Positions 27,277-37,056 of a DNA stretch of 64,000 nt are shown here, one piece after another. The notes beneath the pieces were generated by a model, which saw nothing but the letters and a program-made list of their open reading frames with translations, was not told the origin of the DNA and searched no databases. The stretch's first letter is position 1; every line of letters begins with the position of its first letter. The stretch covers positions 62,001 to 126,000 of the forward strand of contig JASJOS010000019.1 in assembly GCA_030068525.1 (NCBI GenBank). The letters are read 5' to 3'. The position numbers and the translations under genes are program-made. This DNA comes from Xanthocytophaga flava. Its GTDB lineage: Bacteria > Bacteroidota > Bacteroidia > Cytophagales > 172606-1.

Positions 27277-27304
27277 TCTTGTATCAGAAATGATTGGTAA
27301 AAAA

Positions 27305-28534
27305 CTATTTTGCGAGAAATTTAATTCCTATAATTAAGGGAATTAGTTCAGTGGCACAAAGATACGAAAATAAATATAGATTCCGAAATGAAGTAATTTT
27401 GTTTAGTACAGAACTAATAGTCAGAATACGAATTATATTGAAAATAAACAGGCATATCACTATAATTTTTAGTGCACCTCCTAACCATTGAGGAAAAGAT
27501 AACATAAAAATAAACTGCAACGGAAGCACAATCAGAAAAAAAATGCGGGAGAAAAGCAAGTATTCATAATAATGTATGGAAGCAACATTAGTTAAACCAA
27601 ATACTATACCAATTGCATATACAAAAAAATATTTCCCAATAAGAAGTATCCATATAATACCTACACAAATAGTAAAATATCCAACCAGGCTGCCAAAAGA
27701 ATCTGCTAATTGTATCGGCAATACATTCACAAAAAAAGTATCAGAATATCGTTGAGCCATCATGTAAAACAAACTCAATGACATACTATGTGCCAAAACA
27801 AAAAGAATATTGATCTGACTCAGAGGTTTGGCGATTGAGGTTGCATCATCCCGCATATCGGCAGAAAACATATCATTAAAGCTAAAATTTCGCTTAAATG
27901 CTTTGGGATGGTAATTCAACAGAAAAGTGTAGAATGCCAACAAGACCACGATACATATTGTCACAAAATCAGGAAACTCAGACAGGTCTCTTAATCTAGG
28001 TTGATAACTATTTCTAACGCCTGCTAACAGATCGTTTTCCTCAACTTTGTCCTCAATCTTTTCTGTTTTATTTTTATAAGGATATATTACTTGAGCTGTT
28101 GGTATCTGAAAATGCCCATTTGGAACATAGAGTGTAACCAATATAAATCTTGTTTTAGTTTGTTTTTGTAAACTATCAATATTTAAAATAGTTTTACTTT
28201 GTGCAGGAAAAGTTCCGCATAACTGGGACTGAATGAATAAATGAGTTTCTCCAGGGGCTTGTAACAGTAAACTATAATGTGAATATTTTCGTAAATCAAC
28301 ATATAAGCTTAAGGCTGATTGTACTCCATGCTCCTTTCGAAAATAAGGGACATATCCTTTATAATTATCATTATAGATCAACCATTGATCCTCTAATCCC
28401 TGAATCAGTTTGTAATCAGACGTAGATTGAGAAAATGAGGTATAGGACAACAACACACTCCCTACAACACTTATAAGAATACGGGTATACTGTCTGTATA
28501 CCAATTGATAGAATATTTGTATAAGAACTTTCAA
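27305..28534 (-). CDS. DUF4271 membrane protein
   Basis: 409 residues. A signal or first helix at about 18-36 (ILISVVGSVLLSYTSFSQ) precedes an extracytoplasmic domain to about residue 185. The rest is membrane-embedded with several helices, the first at about 191-209 (FVTICIVVLLAFYTFLLNY), and FNDMFSADMRDDATS in between. This agrees with the uncharacterised DUF4271 family of Bacteroidota, which is often next to hemD. No enzymatic motif is visible. The gap of 28 bases to hemD and 33 from the WecA-like gene suggests one transcript. Confidence 0.75.
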   Translation of the reverse strand: MKVLIQIFYQLVYRQYTRILISVVGSVLLSYTSFSQSTSDYKLIQGLEDQWLIYNDNYKGYVPYFRKEHGVQSALSLYVDLRKYSHYSLLLQAPGETHLFIQSQLCGTFPAQSKTILNIDSLQKQTKTRFILVTLYVPNGHFQIPTAQVIYPYKNKTEKIEDKVEENDLLAGVRNSYQPRLRDLSEFPDFVTICIVVLLAFYTFLLNYHPKAFKRNFSFNDMFSADMRDDATSIAKPLSQINILFVLAHSMSLSLFYMMAQRYSDTFFVNVLPIQLADSFGSLVGYFTICVGIIWILLIGKYFFVYAIGIVFGLTNVASIHYYEYLLFSRIFFLIVLPLQFIFMLSFPQWLGGALKIIVICLFIFNIIRILTISSVLNKITSFRNLYLFSYLCATELIPLIIGIKFLAK

Positions 28535-28567
28535 AATCTCGTTAACTAAACAGATATTGTTATTTGA

Positions 28568-29632
28568 TTACTCTGCGGCAACTTCTCCAGAAGATAAATC
28601 TGTAATGGTTGCAGGTTGTTTAATTCTCCCTATGTAAGAAAAGCCAAAGCTTATAAGTACAGAGAGTACACCCAATGTTGCTAGTTGCATATGCATCCCC
28701 CATGAAGCAGTTAGTACAACCAATACAATAATAGTAATATGTAATCCAGCCAGTACACTTACTGCCTGAAGTTGTTTTAACCCTGCACGTATCAGACAGT
28801 GGTGAATATGATTCTTATCAGCAGCGAAGGGTGATTGTCCATTTAAGATTCGGATAATAGCAACCCGCAAAGTATCCAACACTGGCAAATAGAGAATTCC
28901 TATTGCTATCACAGGTGAATTTTCTACAGAAGGCATTTCTGCAAAATGAACAGCCATAACCGCAACAATAAAACCGCAGGTAAGAGACCCTGCATCACCC
29001 ATAAAAATAATGGCTCGATGAAAATTATATCTTAAAAACCCTACAGTTCCTCCAAGCAAACTCGCAGCGACATAACTATAGAGAATTTCATCATATATAT
29101 AAAAATAAGACCCAAATGCAATAGTAATAATAATAATAGTGGTTCCAGCCAATCCATCCAACCCATCAATCAAATTGATCGCATTAGTAATACCTATAAT
29201 TGTTATAATAGTAAAAGCGTAGCTAGTACCGATTTCTAATTCATAAAGCCCAAAGAGTCCATGAAAATTACTGATTCGGACATCTCCCATAAAAATAACG
29301 ATACCCGTAGCCAACAACTGCACAAAAAATTTCTTAAAGGCAGAAACAGGAACTATATCATCTTTTAAACCTATAAAAAAAAGAAGTATTGCTCCTGCCA
29401 ATACATATTGTACTCCTTGCTCCAATCGGCCAAAGATTGCAAGAGCAGAAATAAACCCAGCAAAAATAGCCATTCCACCCAGACGTGGAGTTAATAATGC
29501 GTGTACACTACGTCCATTAGGTTCATTTAAGAGCTTCTTAGCATGTGCTACCTGTACAATAGACGGAATAGCAAATACAGAAACAACAAATGCCCATAAA
29601 AATGCCAGTAAAAGATTAACAGGTAGATCCAA
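28568..29632 (-). CDS. wecA: Undecaprenyl-phosphate N-acetylhexosamine-1-phosphate transferase (WecA/MraY family)
   Basis: 354 residues, about ten membrane helices. Family motifs in order: RSVHALLTPRLGGMAIF (about 41-57), GLKDDIVPVS with Asp91-Asp92, ITNAINLIDGLDGLAG (about 148-162) and FMGDAGSLTCGF, then HHCLIRAG. These bind Mg and the undecaprenyl phosphate/UDP-sugar. The lack of MraY-specific blocks and its position outside a dcw cluster favour a WecA/TagO-type enzyme starting O-antigen or exopolysaccharide repeats. The sugar cannot be read from the sequence. A leftward promoter match lies about 160 bases upstream. Confidence 0.85.
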   Translation of the reverse strand: MDLPVNLLLAFLWAFVVSVFAIPSIVQVAHAKKLLNEPNGRSVHALLTPRLGGMAIFAGFISALAIFGRLEQGVQYVLAGAILLFFIGLKDDIVPVSAFKKFFVQLLATGIVIFMGDVRISNFHGLFGLYELEIGTSYAFTIITIIGITNAINLIDGLDGLAGTTIIIITIAFGSYFYIYDEILYSYVAASLLGGTVGFLRYNFHRAIIFMGDAGSLTCGFIVAVMAVHFAEMPSVENSPVIAIGILYLPVLDTLRVAIIRILNGQSPFAADKNHIHHCLIRAGLKQLQAVSVLAGLHITIIVLVVLTASWGMHMQLATLGVLSVLISFGFSYIGRIKQPATITDLSSGEVAAE

Positions 29633-29789
29633 AACTTAGATATTTGCTAAAGTAAAAAAAGACAACTAAACAGAATAAACTAACTACTTCTAGCATGAAG
29701 TGTTCGTTCCAAAATATCTACAAACAACTATAGAATTTCAGATTATGTCAAAACCAAAATGATGATAACATCATTTTCAATATTTTATG

Positions 29790-29822
29790 CAAATATAAAG
29801 TGAGAATACTATTCTTTTACAA
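29790..29822 (-). promoter_or_regulatory. Promoter of the wecA-DUF4271-hemD unit
   Basis: On the minus strand TTG (complement of 29820-29822), 22 bases, then TATATTTG (complement of 29790-29797). This is a full match to the Bacteroidota pattern. The leader would be about 150 bases. Confidence 0.55.
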
Positions 29823-29888
29823 ATTAATTTCGCTTCCTACTGTATATATATCACTCACCATTAGATTATATTCATTTAAGATTTGTTT

Positions 29889-31688
29889 TTAAAACCGGGA
29901 GGTTAAACCAAAATGTATTTTTGAATATCCAATAGCAAAAGGTCTGGCCTGCGAATTTCCTAAGGCATACATAATAGTAAAAATCCCCGCCTTTGTGCTA
30001 AAACTCATACCTGCTCCGAATCCGGAGGGCACATCACTAACAGAAGTTTTCAAAATATGTGTTCTTACCCATGCCTGATCATAAAAAGCGAACAGATAGG
30101 ATGTTTGTTCCCAGAAGAAACGATATTCTAAAGTAGAAGCAATATAATCAGATGCAAAGAAGAAATTTTGATTAAAACCTCTTATGCTTGTCAAACCACC
30201 TAAACGAAATAATTCATTCTGAAAAAGATTATCATTGAATAGCTGAGCGGCAGATAATTGAAAAAAAACACTTCCTTTTTTTCCTAGACGACTATATTTT
30301 CGTACTACAATTTGATAGGTAAACTGTGGGCTTGAACGTTTAACGATCTGTAAGTCAATCTGGCCATTGGGAGTCACTTGCTTATTTCCTACCGCAATAC
30401 CTGCATTTAACGACCAGCCTTTTCTAGGATATAACAAATTATCAACATACTTGTATGTGTAATACACATTATAAGACAACCAGTTGAGATCTGCCTGCAT
30501 GGCTGTTCCTCTCACCGTACTATCAGCCAAACGCGAATTATATCGTTGTACTCCTATACCTATCTTACTCCAGTTACCCAAATTATAATAAAAATTAAGC
30601 TGTTGGTTTAAAGTCACATATCCATTTAGTACAGAACTAGAAGTATCTTCTCTCAACAGTTGGAATACACCATTTATTTCAATAGGAGTTTTTAAAAATG
30701 CAGGTTGAGTATAACTAATATTTAATCTGGGAGATCCTGGTTTTATCTGTTGCCAATTAAATAAAAAACTCCCACCAGCATTGAGCAAATTATTTAGTTT
30801 TAGATTTACTTCTCCTGTAAGTAATAATTTTCCATCTTTCTGTTCATTGGGTTGGAAACCTACCACTCCATCTGCTTCACTGGCCTTTCCTGCATCAGCA
30901 TAAAAAGTTATGTAAGCCCGATCATTCTTAAATAAGACTTCGTAAGGTTGAGGTAAAGATAAATAAGATTGTTGTTTAAGCTGATTATAAGCCTGAGTTA
31001 ATCGTTTTTGACTATAAGGTTGTCCGGGTAGTATTCTAAGCCAGTTTTCTAGAAATTTTTTTTTTAAACGTGCAGAACCAATCACTCGTATAGTATCAAA
31101 CACAACATATACTCCAGGTTCATATTGTAGTGAGGCAACAATCTGGTCATCTTTTATCTCGACAGAATCCAGATGAATAGTTGCAAATGGATATCCGTGT
31201 TCTTCTGAATACACTAGTATTCTTTCCTCCAGATTAGCCAGTTCCTGATATTTGAATGGTTGATCTCTGTAAATCTTCTCCCTATAATCTACTTCTCTAA
31301 GCATATCCTCTCTGATATTACTATGAAAAAGTCGAGCCCATTTAAATTGGTTACCTAAATGAACAAATACGAATAATGTATCTTTCTTCCATTGTGCACT
31401 GTCAATAGATGCAGTTAAATAACCTTGCTGGTGTAATCGTATAATACTTTGCTGTATTATACTTATGCCCATTACAGAGTCAGTAACAACATTGGGCAAC
31501 TGTCTAATTAGCGTGGCATGCTTTAATGTATCTATAAAATGATAACTAATTAGCCACCTTTTTTGTGCATATGTAGTATCGGTAATCAATATGCATATCA
31601 TTACAGACAAAAGATATCTATAAAAAATGCAATAAAACCCATCATTTCTAATCTTAAAAATGATTTTAATACAAGATAACTGGTCCAT
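29889..31688 (-). CDS. Omp85/BamA-TamA family outer-membrane protein
   Basis: 599 residues. A signal peptide ends at about TTYAQ (residue 42); the signal is long, so an inner start is possible. Residues 45-260 look like two or three POTRA domains (for example VYVVFDTIRVIGSARLKKKFLENWL). The rest is a 16-stranded barrel with LGGLTSIRGFNQ, the conserved RGF of loop 6, and an aromatic C-terminal end (FGLTSRF). It is shorter than BamA (five POTRA), closer to TamA-like or surface-antigen proteins. Stands alone between long spacers; the substrate is not evident. Confidence 0.8.
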   Translation of the reverse strand: MDQLSCIKIIFKIRNDGFYCIFYRYLLSVMICILITDTTYAQKRWLISYHFIDTLKHATLIRQLPNVVTDSVMGISIIQQSIIRLHQQGYLTASIDSAQWKKDTLFVFVHLGNQFKWARLFHSNIREDMLREVDYREKIYRDQPFKYQELANLEERILVYSEEHGYPFATIHLDSVEIKDDQIVASLQYEPGVYVVFDTIRVIGSARLKKKFLENWLRILPGQPYSQKRLTQAYNQLKQQSYLSLPQPYEVLFKNDRAYITFYADAGKASEADGVVGFQPNEQKDGKLLLTGEVNLKLNNLLNAGGSFLFNWQQIKPGSPRLNISYTQPAFLKTPIEINGVFQLLREDTSSSVLNGYVTLNQQLNFYYNLGNWSKIGIGVQRYNSRLADSTVRGTAMQADLNWLSYNVYYTYKYVDNLLYPRKGWSLNAGIAVGNKQVTPNGQIDLQIVKRSSPQFTYQIVVRKYSRLGKKGSVFFQLSAAQLFNDNLFQNELFRLGGLTSIRGFNQNFFFASDYIASTLEYRFFWEQTSYLFAFYDQAWVRTHILKTSVSDVPSGFGAGMSFSTKAGIFTIMYALGNSQARPFAIGYSKIHFGLTSRF

Positions 31689-32298
31689 TTTGAGGTTTTT
31701 ATTGCACAGATGTTTTACTCCTTCTATTGCCAGTACAAATTCAAAAGAAAGTATACATTAATACAATTTATATTGACTATCAATAATTTATATAGTATTT
31801 TGAAGGCTATATATTAAAATAAAATCATTTAGTAATAAACTGGCACTAAATTTTAGCATACTCTATCTCCTTTTACAGCAAAAGCGAAAATTAATAGAGA
31901 TAAAACGTTTACCTTATCACTAATTTAGTTATATATGTAAGAAAATAGATAATAATAGACTTATCACTTTTTCTTAAAGTTGCTTTTCTTAAACAGTCCA
32001 CTTTTAATTATCAGATTAGAAATATAATTTTATAAAGAGATTTGCATTGTTTGTTGATAATTTATATGTATTTATACGGATCTCTTTATATATTTGCTAA
32101 GTTTTTGTGCAAACACAATGTGTTTTACGAGTCAAAAAAATCTATGTAATTTTTAATAAAAAAATACATTTTCTCTAAGATTTTCTATTTTGACCACTAT
32201 CGTAAGGGCATTTGACTGATATGCAACGTTTTGTAAGTACGACGTGTCTATGCATGTGTGATTGATAATAAAACTATTACCCTACTATTATAAGGCGA
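31689..32298. other. Divergent AT-rich non-coding region
   Basis: About 610 bases, strongly AT-rich, without an ORF. A rightward TATATTTG is at 32089-32096 but lacks a TTG at proper distance and would give a 200-base leader. Nothing else structured was seen. Confidence 0.5.
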
Positions 32299-33603
32299 AT
32301 GGCTATGTATAACCAATTTATACTGGAAGAGCTAAAAACCCTGAAAGATCTTTTACAAGCAGGAGCAATCACTCAGGGTGAATTTGATCATTTGAAACAA
32401 ATTCTCATTGATGGCACTAAAGCATCTAATGAATCAACAGAAACTGGCTCTCAAACGGAAAGAAGCTTGTCTGGAGATGTGTATGAGAATCCAGATGAGG
32501 TGATCCGGTATTATTCCAATGAGACTAAAAACTTGCTTTTATATAAGCAGTTTGATAAGGCATATCCGTTTGTTCAAAAGATATTATCTCTACGTCCAGA
32601 ACATAGGGAGGCAAATCGTTTTCTACAGGAAATTAAAACATATATCCGACGGGATTATCTGATTGGGGGAGCCATCGGTGTAGTAATTGCTAGCGCTATT
32701 TCCATGGTGTTAACATTGGATAAGGACATAAACCTGATTTTACTTTGTATAATCCCAGTACTAGGAGGTCTTTTGTTGCCTCGTATAGCAAGTAGTATAC
32801 TGATTGGGAAAGTTAGCAGTCGCGGAATGCGCTATTTTATTTCTGCAATAACTGTTATTGTCATTGGTTGTGTATTAAATGTGGCTTTAGCTAATGTATT
32901 TGATGGATTAGAGGGAAAACTTATCAATGGCAATTCTAATGAAATCGTAGGTCCCTATGAGATGGTAGATACCACCAACTATGCAGTTCTTCCTAATGAT
33001 ACATCACAAACGCTATCTGAAGTGGGGAGTGAACAAATTGATACAAATAATAAAACAACCTCAGATAAAGGTTGGGAGAAATCAACACAAAATCCAGACC
33101 CAATACCTCAACAACCAAAAGAACCACAAATAACAGTTGTAGAGGAGGGAAACCCTCAAACAACAGCTGTACGTAATATACTAACTTCTTATTACCAAGA
33201 TTTAAGTAGCCAGAAATTTGATGCAAATAAGTATTATGCAAAAAAGGTAAAACGTTTCTTTAATCTGCAGGATATTTCTCCTCAAACAATTACAGATGAG
33301 GTGCATAATAATTACTATACTGATTTTCAGGATGCTGTAAGTACTATAGCATCTAACTCACTTTCGATAGAACCTATGAAGGGAGGAATGTATCAGGCAG
33401 ACTTTAAAGAAGTGATTAAATGTTTCCGTAAGTCGGCAAACAAAGGACAAACGATTACGTCACAAGTAAAAGTGCTCTTTGATAAAAATATGAAAATCAT
33501 CTACTATTCATCCCGCCCTTTATCAACAAAGGAGTTTGGTGATCGGGCAGATGAAAAATCTGCTACCAAAATGGTATACTATCGGGAAGATACCAATCAG
33601 TAG
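32299..33603 (+). CDS. Membrane protein with SHOCT-like N-terminus, function unknown
   Basis: 434 residues. Residues 6-38 (FILEELKTLKDLLQAGAITQGEFDHLKQ) resemble the SHOCT short helical pair found at protein ends. Residues 62-116 look like a TPR-like helix pair. Three membrane helices follow at about 120-140, 144-170 and 179-201. After a Thr/Gln/Pro-rich linker, the C-terminal domain (about 280-420) has the look of a small alpha/beta NTF2-like or DUF-type fold (AVRNILTSYYQDLSSQKFDANKYY). I do not recognise the full architecture. A hairpin terminator follows, then a WG-repeat gene on the same strand. Confidence 0.75.
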   Translation: MAMYNQFILEELKTLKDLLQAGAITQGEFDHLKQILIDGTKASNESTETGSQTERSLSGDVYENPDEVIRYYSNETKNLLLYKQFDKAYPFVQKILSLRPEHREANRFLQEIKTYIRRDYLIGGAIGVVIASAISMVLTLDKDINLILLCIIPVLGGLLLPRIASSILIGKVSSRGMRYFISAITVIVIGCVLNVALANVFDGLEGKLINGNSNEIVGPYEMVDTTNYAVLPNDTSQTLSEVGSEQIDTNNKTTSDKGWEKSTQNPDPIPQQPKEPQITVVEEGNPQTTAVRNILTSYYQDLSSQKFDANKYYAKKVKRFFNLQDISPQTITDEVHNNYYTDFQDAVSTIASNSLSIEPMKGGMYQADFKEVIKCFRKSANKGQTITSQVKVLFDKNMKIIYYSSRPLSTKEFGDRADEKSATKMVYYREDTNQ

Positions 33604-33625
33604 TAAATACAATACTTTTATTTCT

Positions 33626-33680
33626 ACCAAGTCAAATGGGGTAACGACACAACCTTCATTTGACTTGGTTGTTTTTATTT
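33626..33680 (+). terminator. Hairpin terminator between SHOCT-like and WG-repeat genes
   Basis: ACCAAGTCAAATG (33626-33638) pairs with CATTTGACTTGGT (33657-33669), followed by a T-rich tract (TGTTTTTATTTT). Confidence 0.8.
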
Positions 33681-33740
33681 TAACTAACAACCTCTCCACC
33701 AATCTTACAATCAGAGTAAGGTCTGATACGACTAGTAAGT

Positions 33741-35639
33741 ATGAAAGTCCTAATACTGAATATCCTTTTGCTTTTTAGCATTGCATCTCTCGCTGTAACT
33801 CAGACAGATGACCTTGAAAAGGCATTAAAAGCCCTAAAAGAAAAAGATTTTAATGCGGCCAAAGTATTAATTGAACAAATTATCACTAAGAACTCATTTG
33901 ATGCAGGCGGATATTATGCTCTGGCAGTTTATTATGCAGATAATGACAATAAGCCTCATGATTACTATAAATCGCTAGATTATTTAATCCTTGCAGAAAA
34001 ATATTATTCTACTCTCACGACAAAAGAATTGGCTAATCTGCAAAAATTAGGAGTGACACTTCATGAAATGCAAAAGCTAAAGCAATCAATTGGACAACAA
34101 GCTGTTCAAGAGGCTATTTCATCTCAAAACCCAGCCGCTATAGATAAAGTAATTTCAAAGTTTTCCAGTTTACCTGATGTAGTAGAAAAAGCAATTGAGT
34201 ATAAAAATGTGATGGCATTTGAAGATACTAAACGAGTAAATACCTATCAGGCTTATCAGAACTTTTATATCAAATATCCATCAGCCAAACAAGTTCCAGA
34301 AGCTAAAAGCAAATATGAACAATTACTATATGAAAGCCTGACATCAGATCAGACTTGGCAATCTTATCAGAAATTCTATAAGAGCTATCCTAATAGCCCT
34401 TATGCAGAGAGAGCAAAAAAACAATACGAAAAATTATATTATGAACAGAATGTAGCTAGTTCTACTTCTGCAAATACGATAGAGAGGTACATCACAGAAA
34501 ATCCATCTAGTGTTTATGCTCCAAAGGCCAAGACTCAACTACAAAGTATGTCCTCTTTATTTCCTATCCGGGTAGGAGATACATGGGGATTTATTAATGG
34601 CAATGGACAAATTGTTATTCCGCCTATTTATGAACGGGTAGGGAACTTTGCAGAAGGTATGGCACGGGTACGTAAGAATGGTAAATGGGGCATCATAAAT
34701 ACCAAAGGCAAAGAAATTATATCGCCTATATATGAGTTGATACGTGATTTTAGTGAAGGTGCAACTACTGTTATTCAACGTAAAAAGAAAGTCCTTGAAG
34801 CATTTTATATTGATAGTACAGGAAAACAACTTTTTGCCAAAACATATGTTACAGACGGTTCTTACTGGCCTATTCACTCTTTTCAGGAAGGTTTAGCTGT
34901 AGTGGAAGATCCTGAAAGTCATAAAGTTGGTTTCATAAATAAAAAAGGTGAGTTTGTTGTCGCTCCATTATTTAACTCTTATATCCCACGTAAAGGTGCT
35001 GTGGGTACTTATCCTTTTTCTTCCTTTTCTGAAGGATATGCCTGGGTAAAAAATGAAGAGGGAACAGGGCTTATCGACAAGAATGGGGTATTTTTAATAA
35101 AGGGCTCCTATAACCAATCTTTACTGGACACACTATCAACCCCTCCTTTTTACTATAAATCATTTTCCAGTGGAATGTGTTTGCTGGAAGAATCTAATAG
35201 TTCATTTTATATAGATCGTAATGCCAAGAAAGCGATAACAATCCCTGTTGGATTTACAGCTCTGCCTTTTAGTGATGAAGTTGCATGGACATATTCAAAA
35301 TATGATAAGAAGTTTTATTTGATAGACAACAAGGGGAAGACAATTTTGGATATTCCAGCATTTAAAGTTTATCCATTTCATGAAGACAGGGCTGTTATTC
35401 AAAAAGATGCACCAGCAAATAGAGTTTATTTCTATGATCAGACTCCAGATCCGACATACTCCTTTATTGATAAAACAGGGAAATTGTTATTTGATTTTAA
35501 ATTTGATATTCCTAATGATCCTCTCTTTGAATATAGCAGCTTCAAAAATGGCTTAGCTTGTGTTCTTCTGAATGGAAAACAAACCTATATAAACAAAGAA
35601 GGAAAAGTGATCTGGCAAAGTCCAGAACGCTGGAATTGA
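33741..35639 (+). CDS. WG-repeat protein with N-terminal TPR-like region, exported
   Basis: 632 residues. A signal peptide covers about 1-20. Residues 22-270 are helical with TPR-like units (ALKALKEKDFNAAKVLIEQI, TYQAYQNFYIKYPSAKQVPEAK, SYQKFYKSYPNSPYAERAK). Residues about 273-632 consist of WG repeats: WGFINGNGQIVIPPIYERVGNFAEGMA, KWGIINTKGKEIISPIYE, VGFINKKGEFVVAP, TGLIDKNGVF, and a last YINKEGKVIW. WG repeats form a beta-structured scaffold of unknown binding partner. No catalytic residue pattern is seen. The start is the ATG that gives the signal peptide. Confidence 0.85.
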   Translation: MKVLILNILLLFSIASLAVTQTDDLEKALKALKEKDFNAAKVLIEQIITKNSFDAGGYYALAVYYADNDNKPHDYYKSLDYLILAEKYYSTLTTKELANLQKLGVTLHEMQKLKQSIGQQAVQEAISSQNPAAIDKVISKFSSLPDVVEKAIEYKNVMAFEDTKRVNTYQAYQNFYIKYPSAKQVPEAKSKYEQLLYESLTSDQTWQSYQKFYKSYPNSPYAERAKKQYEKLYYEQNVASSTSANTIERYITENPSSVYAPKAKTQLQSMSSLFPIRVGDTWGFINGNGQIVIPPIYERVGNFAEGMARVRKNGKWGIINTKGKEIISPIYELIRDFSEGATTVIQRKKKVLEAFYIDSTGKQLFAKTYVTDGSYWPIHSFQEGLAVVEDPESHKVGFINKKGEFVVAPLFNSYIPRKGAVGTYPFSSFSEGYAWVKNEEGTGLIDKNGVFLIKGSYNQSLLDTLSTPPFYYKSFSSGMCLLEESNSSFYIDRNAKKAITIPVGFTALPFSDEVAWTYSKYDKKFYLIDNKGKTILDIPAFKVYPFHEDRAVIQKDAPANRVYFYDQTPDPTYSFIDKTGKLLFDFKFDIPNDPLFEYSSFKNGLACVLLNGKQTYINKEGKVIWQSPERWN

Positions 35640-35666
35640 TCAACTTCTCAAAACATAAATTACATT

Positions 35667-35708
35667 AACAATAAAACCTTGTCATTTAACTGGCAAGGTT
35701 TTATTGTT
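35667..35708 (+). terminator. Terminator after WG-repeat gene
   Basis: AACAATAAAACCTTG (35667-35681) pairs perfectly with CAAGGTTTTATTGTT (35694-35708). The 15-bp stem lies between the WG gene stop and hemW. Confidence 0.8.
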
Positions 35709-35780
35709 AAAACGGAATTTTTTTCGTCTATCTCTACTTATACTGTTAGTTTTCCAAACGTACTCTTATTCATTACTGTC

Positions 35781-36911
35781 TTGTCTGGCCTCTATATCCA
35801 TATCCCTTTTTGTAAGCAAGCCTGTTATTATTGCGACTTTCACTTTTCAACCAATCAAATTCAGAAAGATGCAATGGTAAAAGCTATTATACAGGAACTG
35901 AAGCTGCAAACTTCCTACTTAGACAAACCTCATCTGGAGACGATATATTTTGGAGGGGGTACTCCTTCTCTGTTAACATTTCAACAACTTACCGACATTT
36001 TTGATGCAATATATTCTTATTACTCTGTAAGTTCAGATGCAGAGATTACTCTGGAAGCTAATCCAGATGATCTTGATACAAAAACTTTAACCAACCTTAG
36101 ACAATTACCTATAAACAGACTTAGCATTGGTATCCAGTCTTTTTATGAAAATCACCTGCTGTATATGCATCGGGCACATACAGCATCTGAAGGGGAAAAT
36201 TGTGTAAAACATGCTCAGGATAAAGGATTTCAAAACTTAACTATTGACTTAATCTATGGCATTCCACATCAGGACCATTCTGTGTGGCTCAATGATTTGT
36301 CAAAAGCTACTGCACTGAATATCTCTCATATCTCAGCATATTGCCTTACAATTGAACCACAGACAGTTTTCGGAAAATGGGTTCAACAAAAAAAGATCAA
36401 TCCAGTTGACGAAGAGTTTAGTGCACTCCAGTTTGAGATGATGATACAATACTTGGAAAATGCAGGCTTTGAACAATATGAAATCTCAAACTTTGCTAAA
36501 GAAGGTATGTATGCACGCCATAATAGTAGTTACTGGCTACAAAAACACTATTTAGGTATTGGTCCCTCAGCACACTCCTATAATGGAACAAGTAGACAAT
36601 TTAATGTTGCTAATAATGCAGCTTATATCCAGGCAATAAATCAACAAACCGTTCCATATACTATTGAAACGTTAAGTATCTCAGAACAGATTAACGATTA
36701 TTTGCTGACTACTTTACGTACACGATGGGGATGTAACGTTGAACTACTGCAACAAAAATGGCAGTATGACTTATATAAACATAGTGGATTGCTACTTGAG
36801 GAGTATTTTCAGAAAGGCTTATTGCAACGTGAAGGTCCAATTCTTAAATTGACGAAATCAGGCAAACTGCTGGCAGATGAAATTACAGCAGAACTATTTC
36901 TTATTGAGTAG
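35781..36911 (+). CDS. hemW: Radical SAM haem chaperone HemW
   Basis: 376 residues from a TTG at 35781. The open frame reaches back to another TTG at 35679, but that codon lies inside the terminator hairpin of the previous gene, and family members begin almost directly with GLYIHIPFCKQACYYCDFHFST. No ATG is available. The radical-SAM cluster is Cys11, Cys15, Cys18 (CxxxCxxC), followed by IYFGGGTPSLL and the HemN C-terminal domain. Related to oxygen-independent coproporphyrinogen III oxidase, but this subgroup inserts haem rather than oxidising coproporphyrinogen; NFAKEGMYARHNSSYWL is typical. Confidence 0.9.
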   Translation: MSGLYIHIPFCKQACYYCDFHFSTNQIQKDAMVKAIIQELKLQTSYLDKPHLETIYFGGGTPSLLTFQQLTDIFDAIYSYYSVSSDAEITLEANPDDLDTKTLTNLRQLPINRLSIGIQSFYENHLLYMHRAHTASEGENCVKHAQDKGFQNLTIDLIYGIPHQDHSVWLNDLSKATALNISHISAYCLTIEPQTVFGKWVQQKKINPVDEEFSALQFEMMIQYLENAGFEQYEISNFAKEGMYARHNSSYWLQKHYLGIGPSAHSYNGTSRQFNVANNAAYIQAINQQTVPYTIETLSISEQINDYLLTTLRTRWGCNVELLQQKWQYDLYKHSGLLLEEYFQKGLLQREGPILKLTKSGKLLADEITAELFLIE

Positions 36912-37056
36912 GCTACCTACTATTACACCATCATTCTATTCTTTATCTTTAAAATATCTCTTTCTTATTTCTATTATCTTATTACAGATACTGGCATTAT
37001 TATTTAGTAGAATTTTTAGGCTAATATTTTTTACCACTTTCCTAAAATTTCTCTTT

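Noticed and set aside
36877-37056. N-terminal extension of the small exported protein
   Set aside because: Overlaps hemW, is very hydrophobic and would bury the clear signal peptide that begins at 37057.
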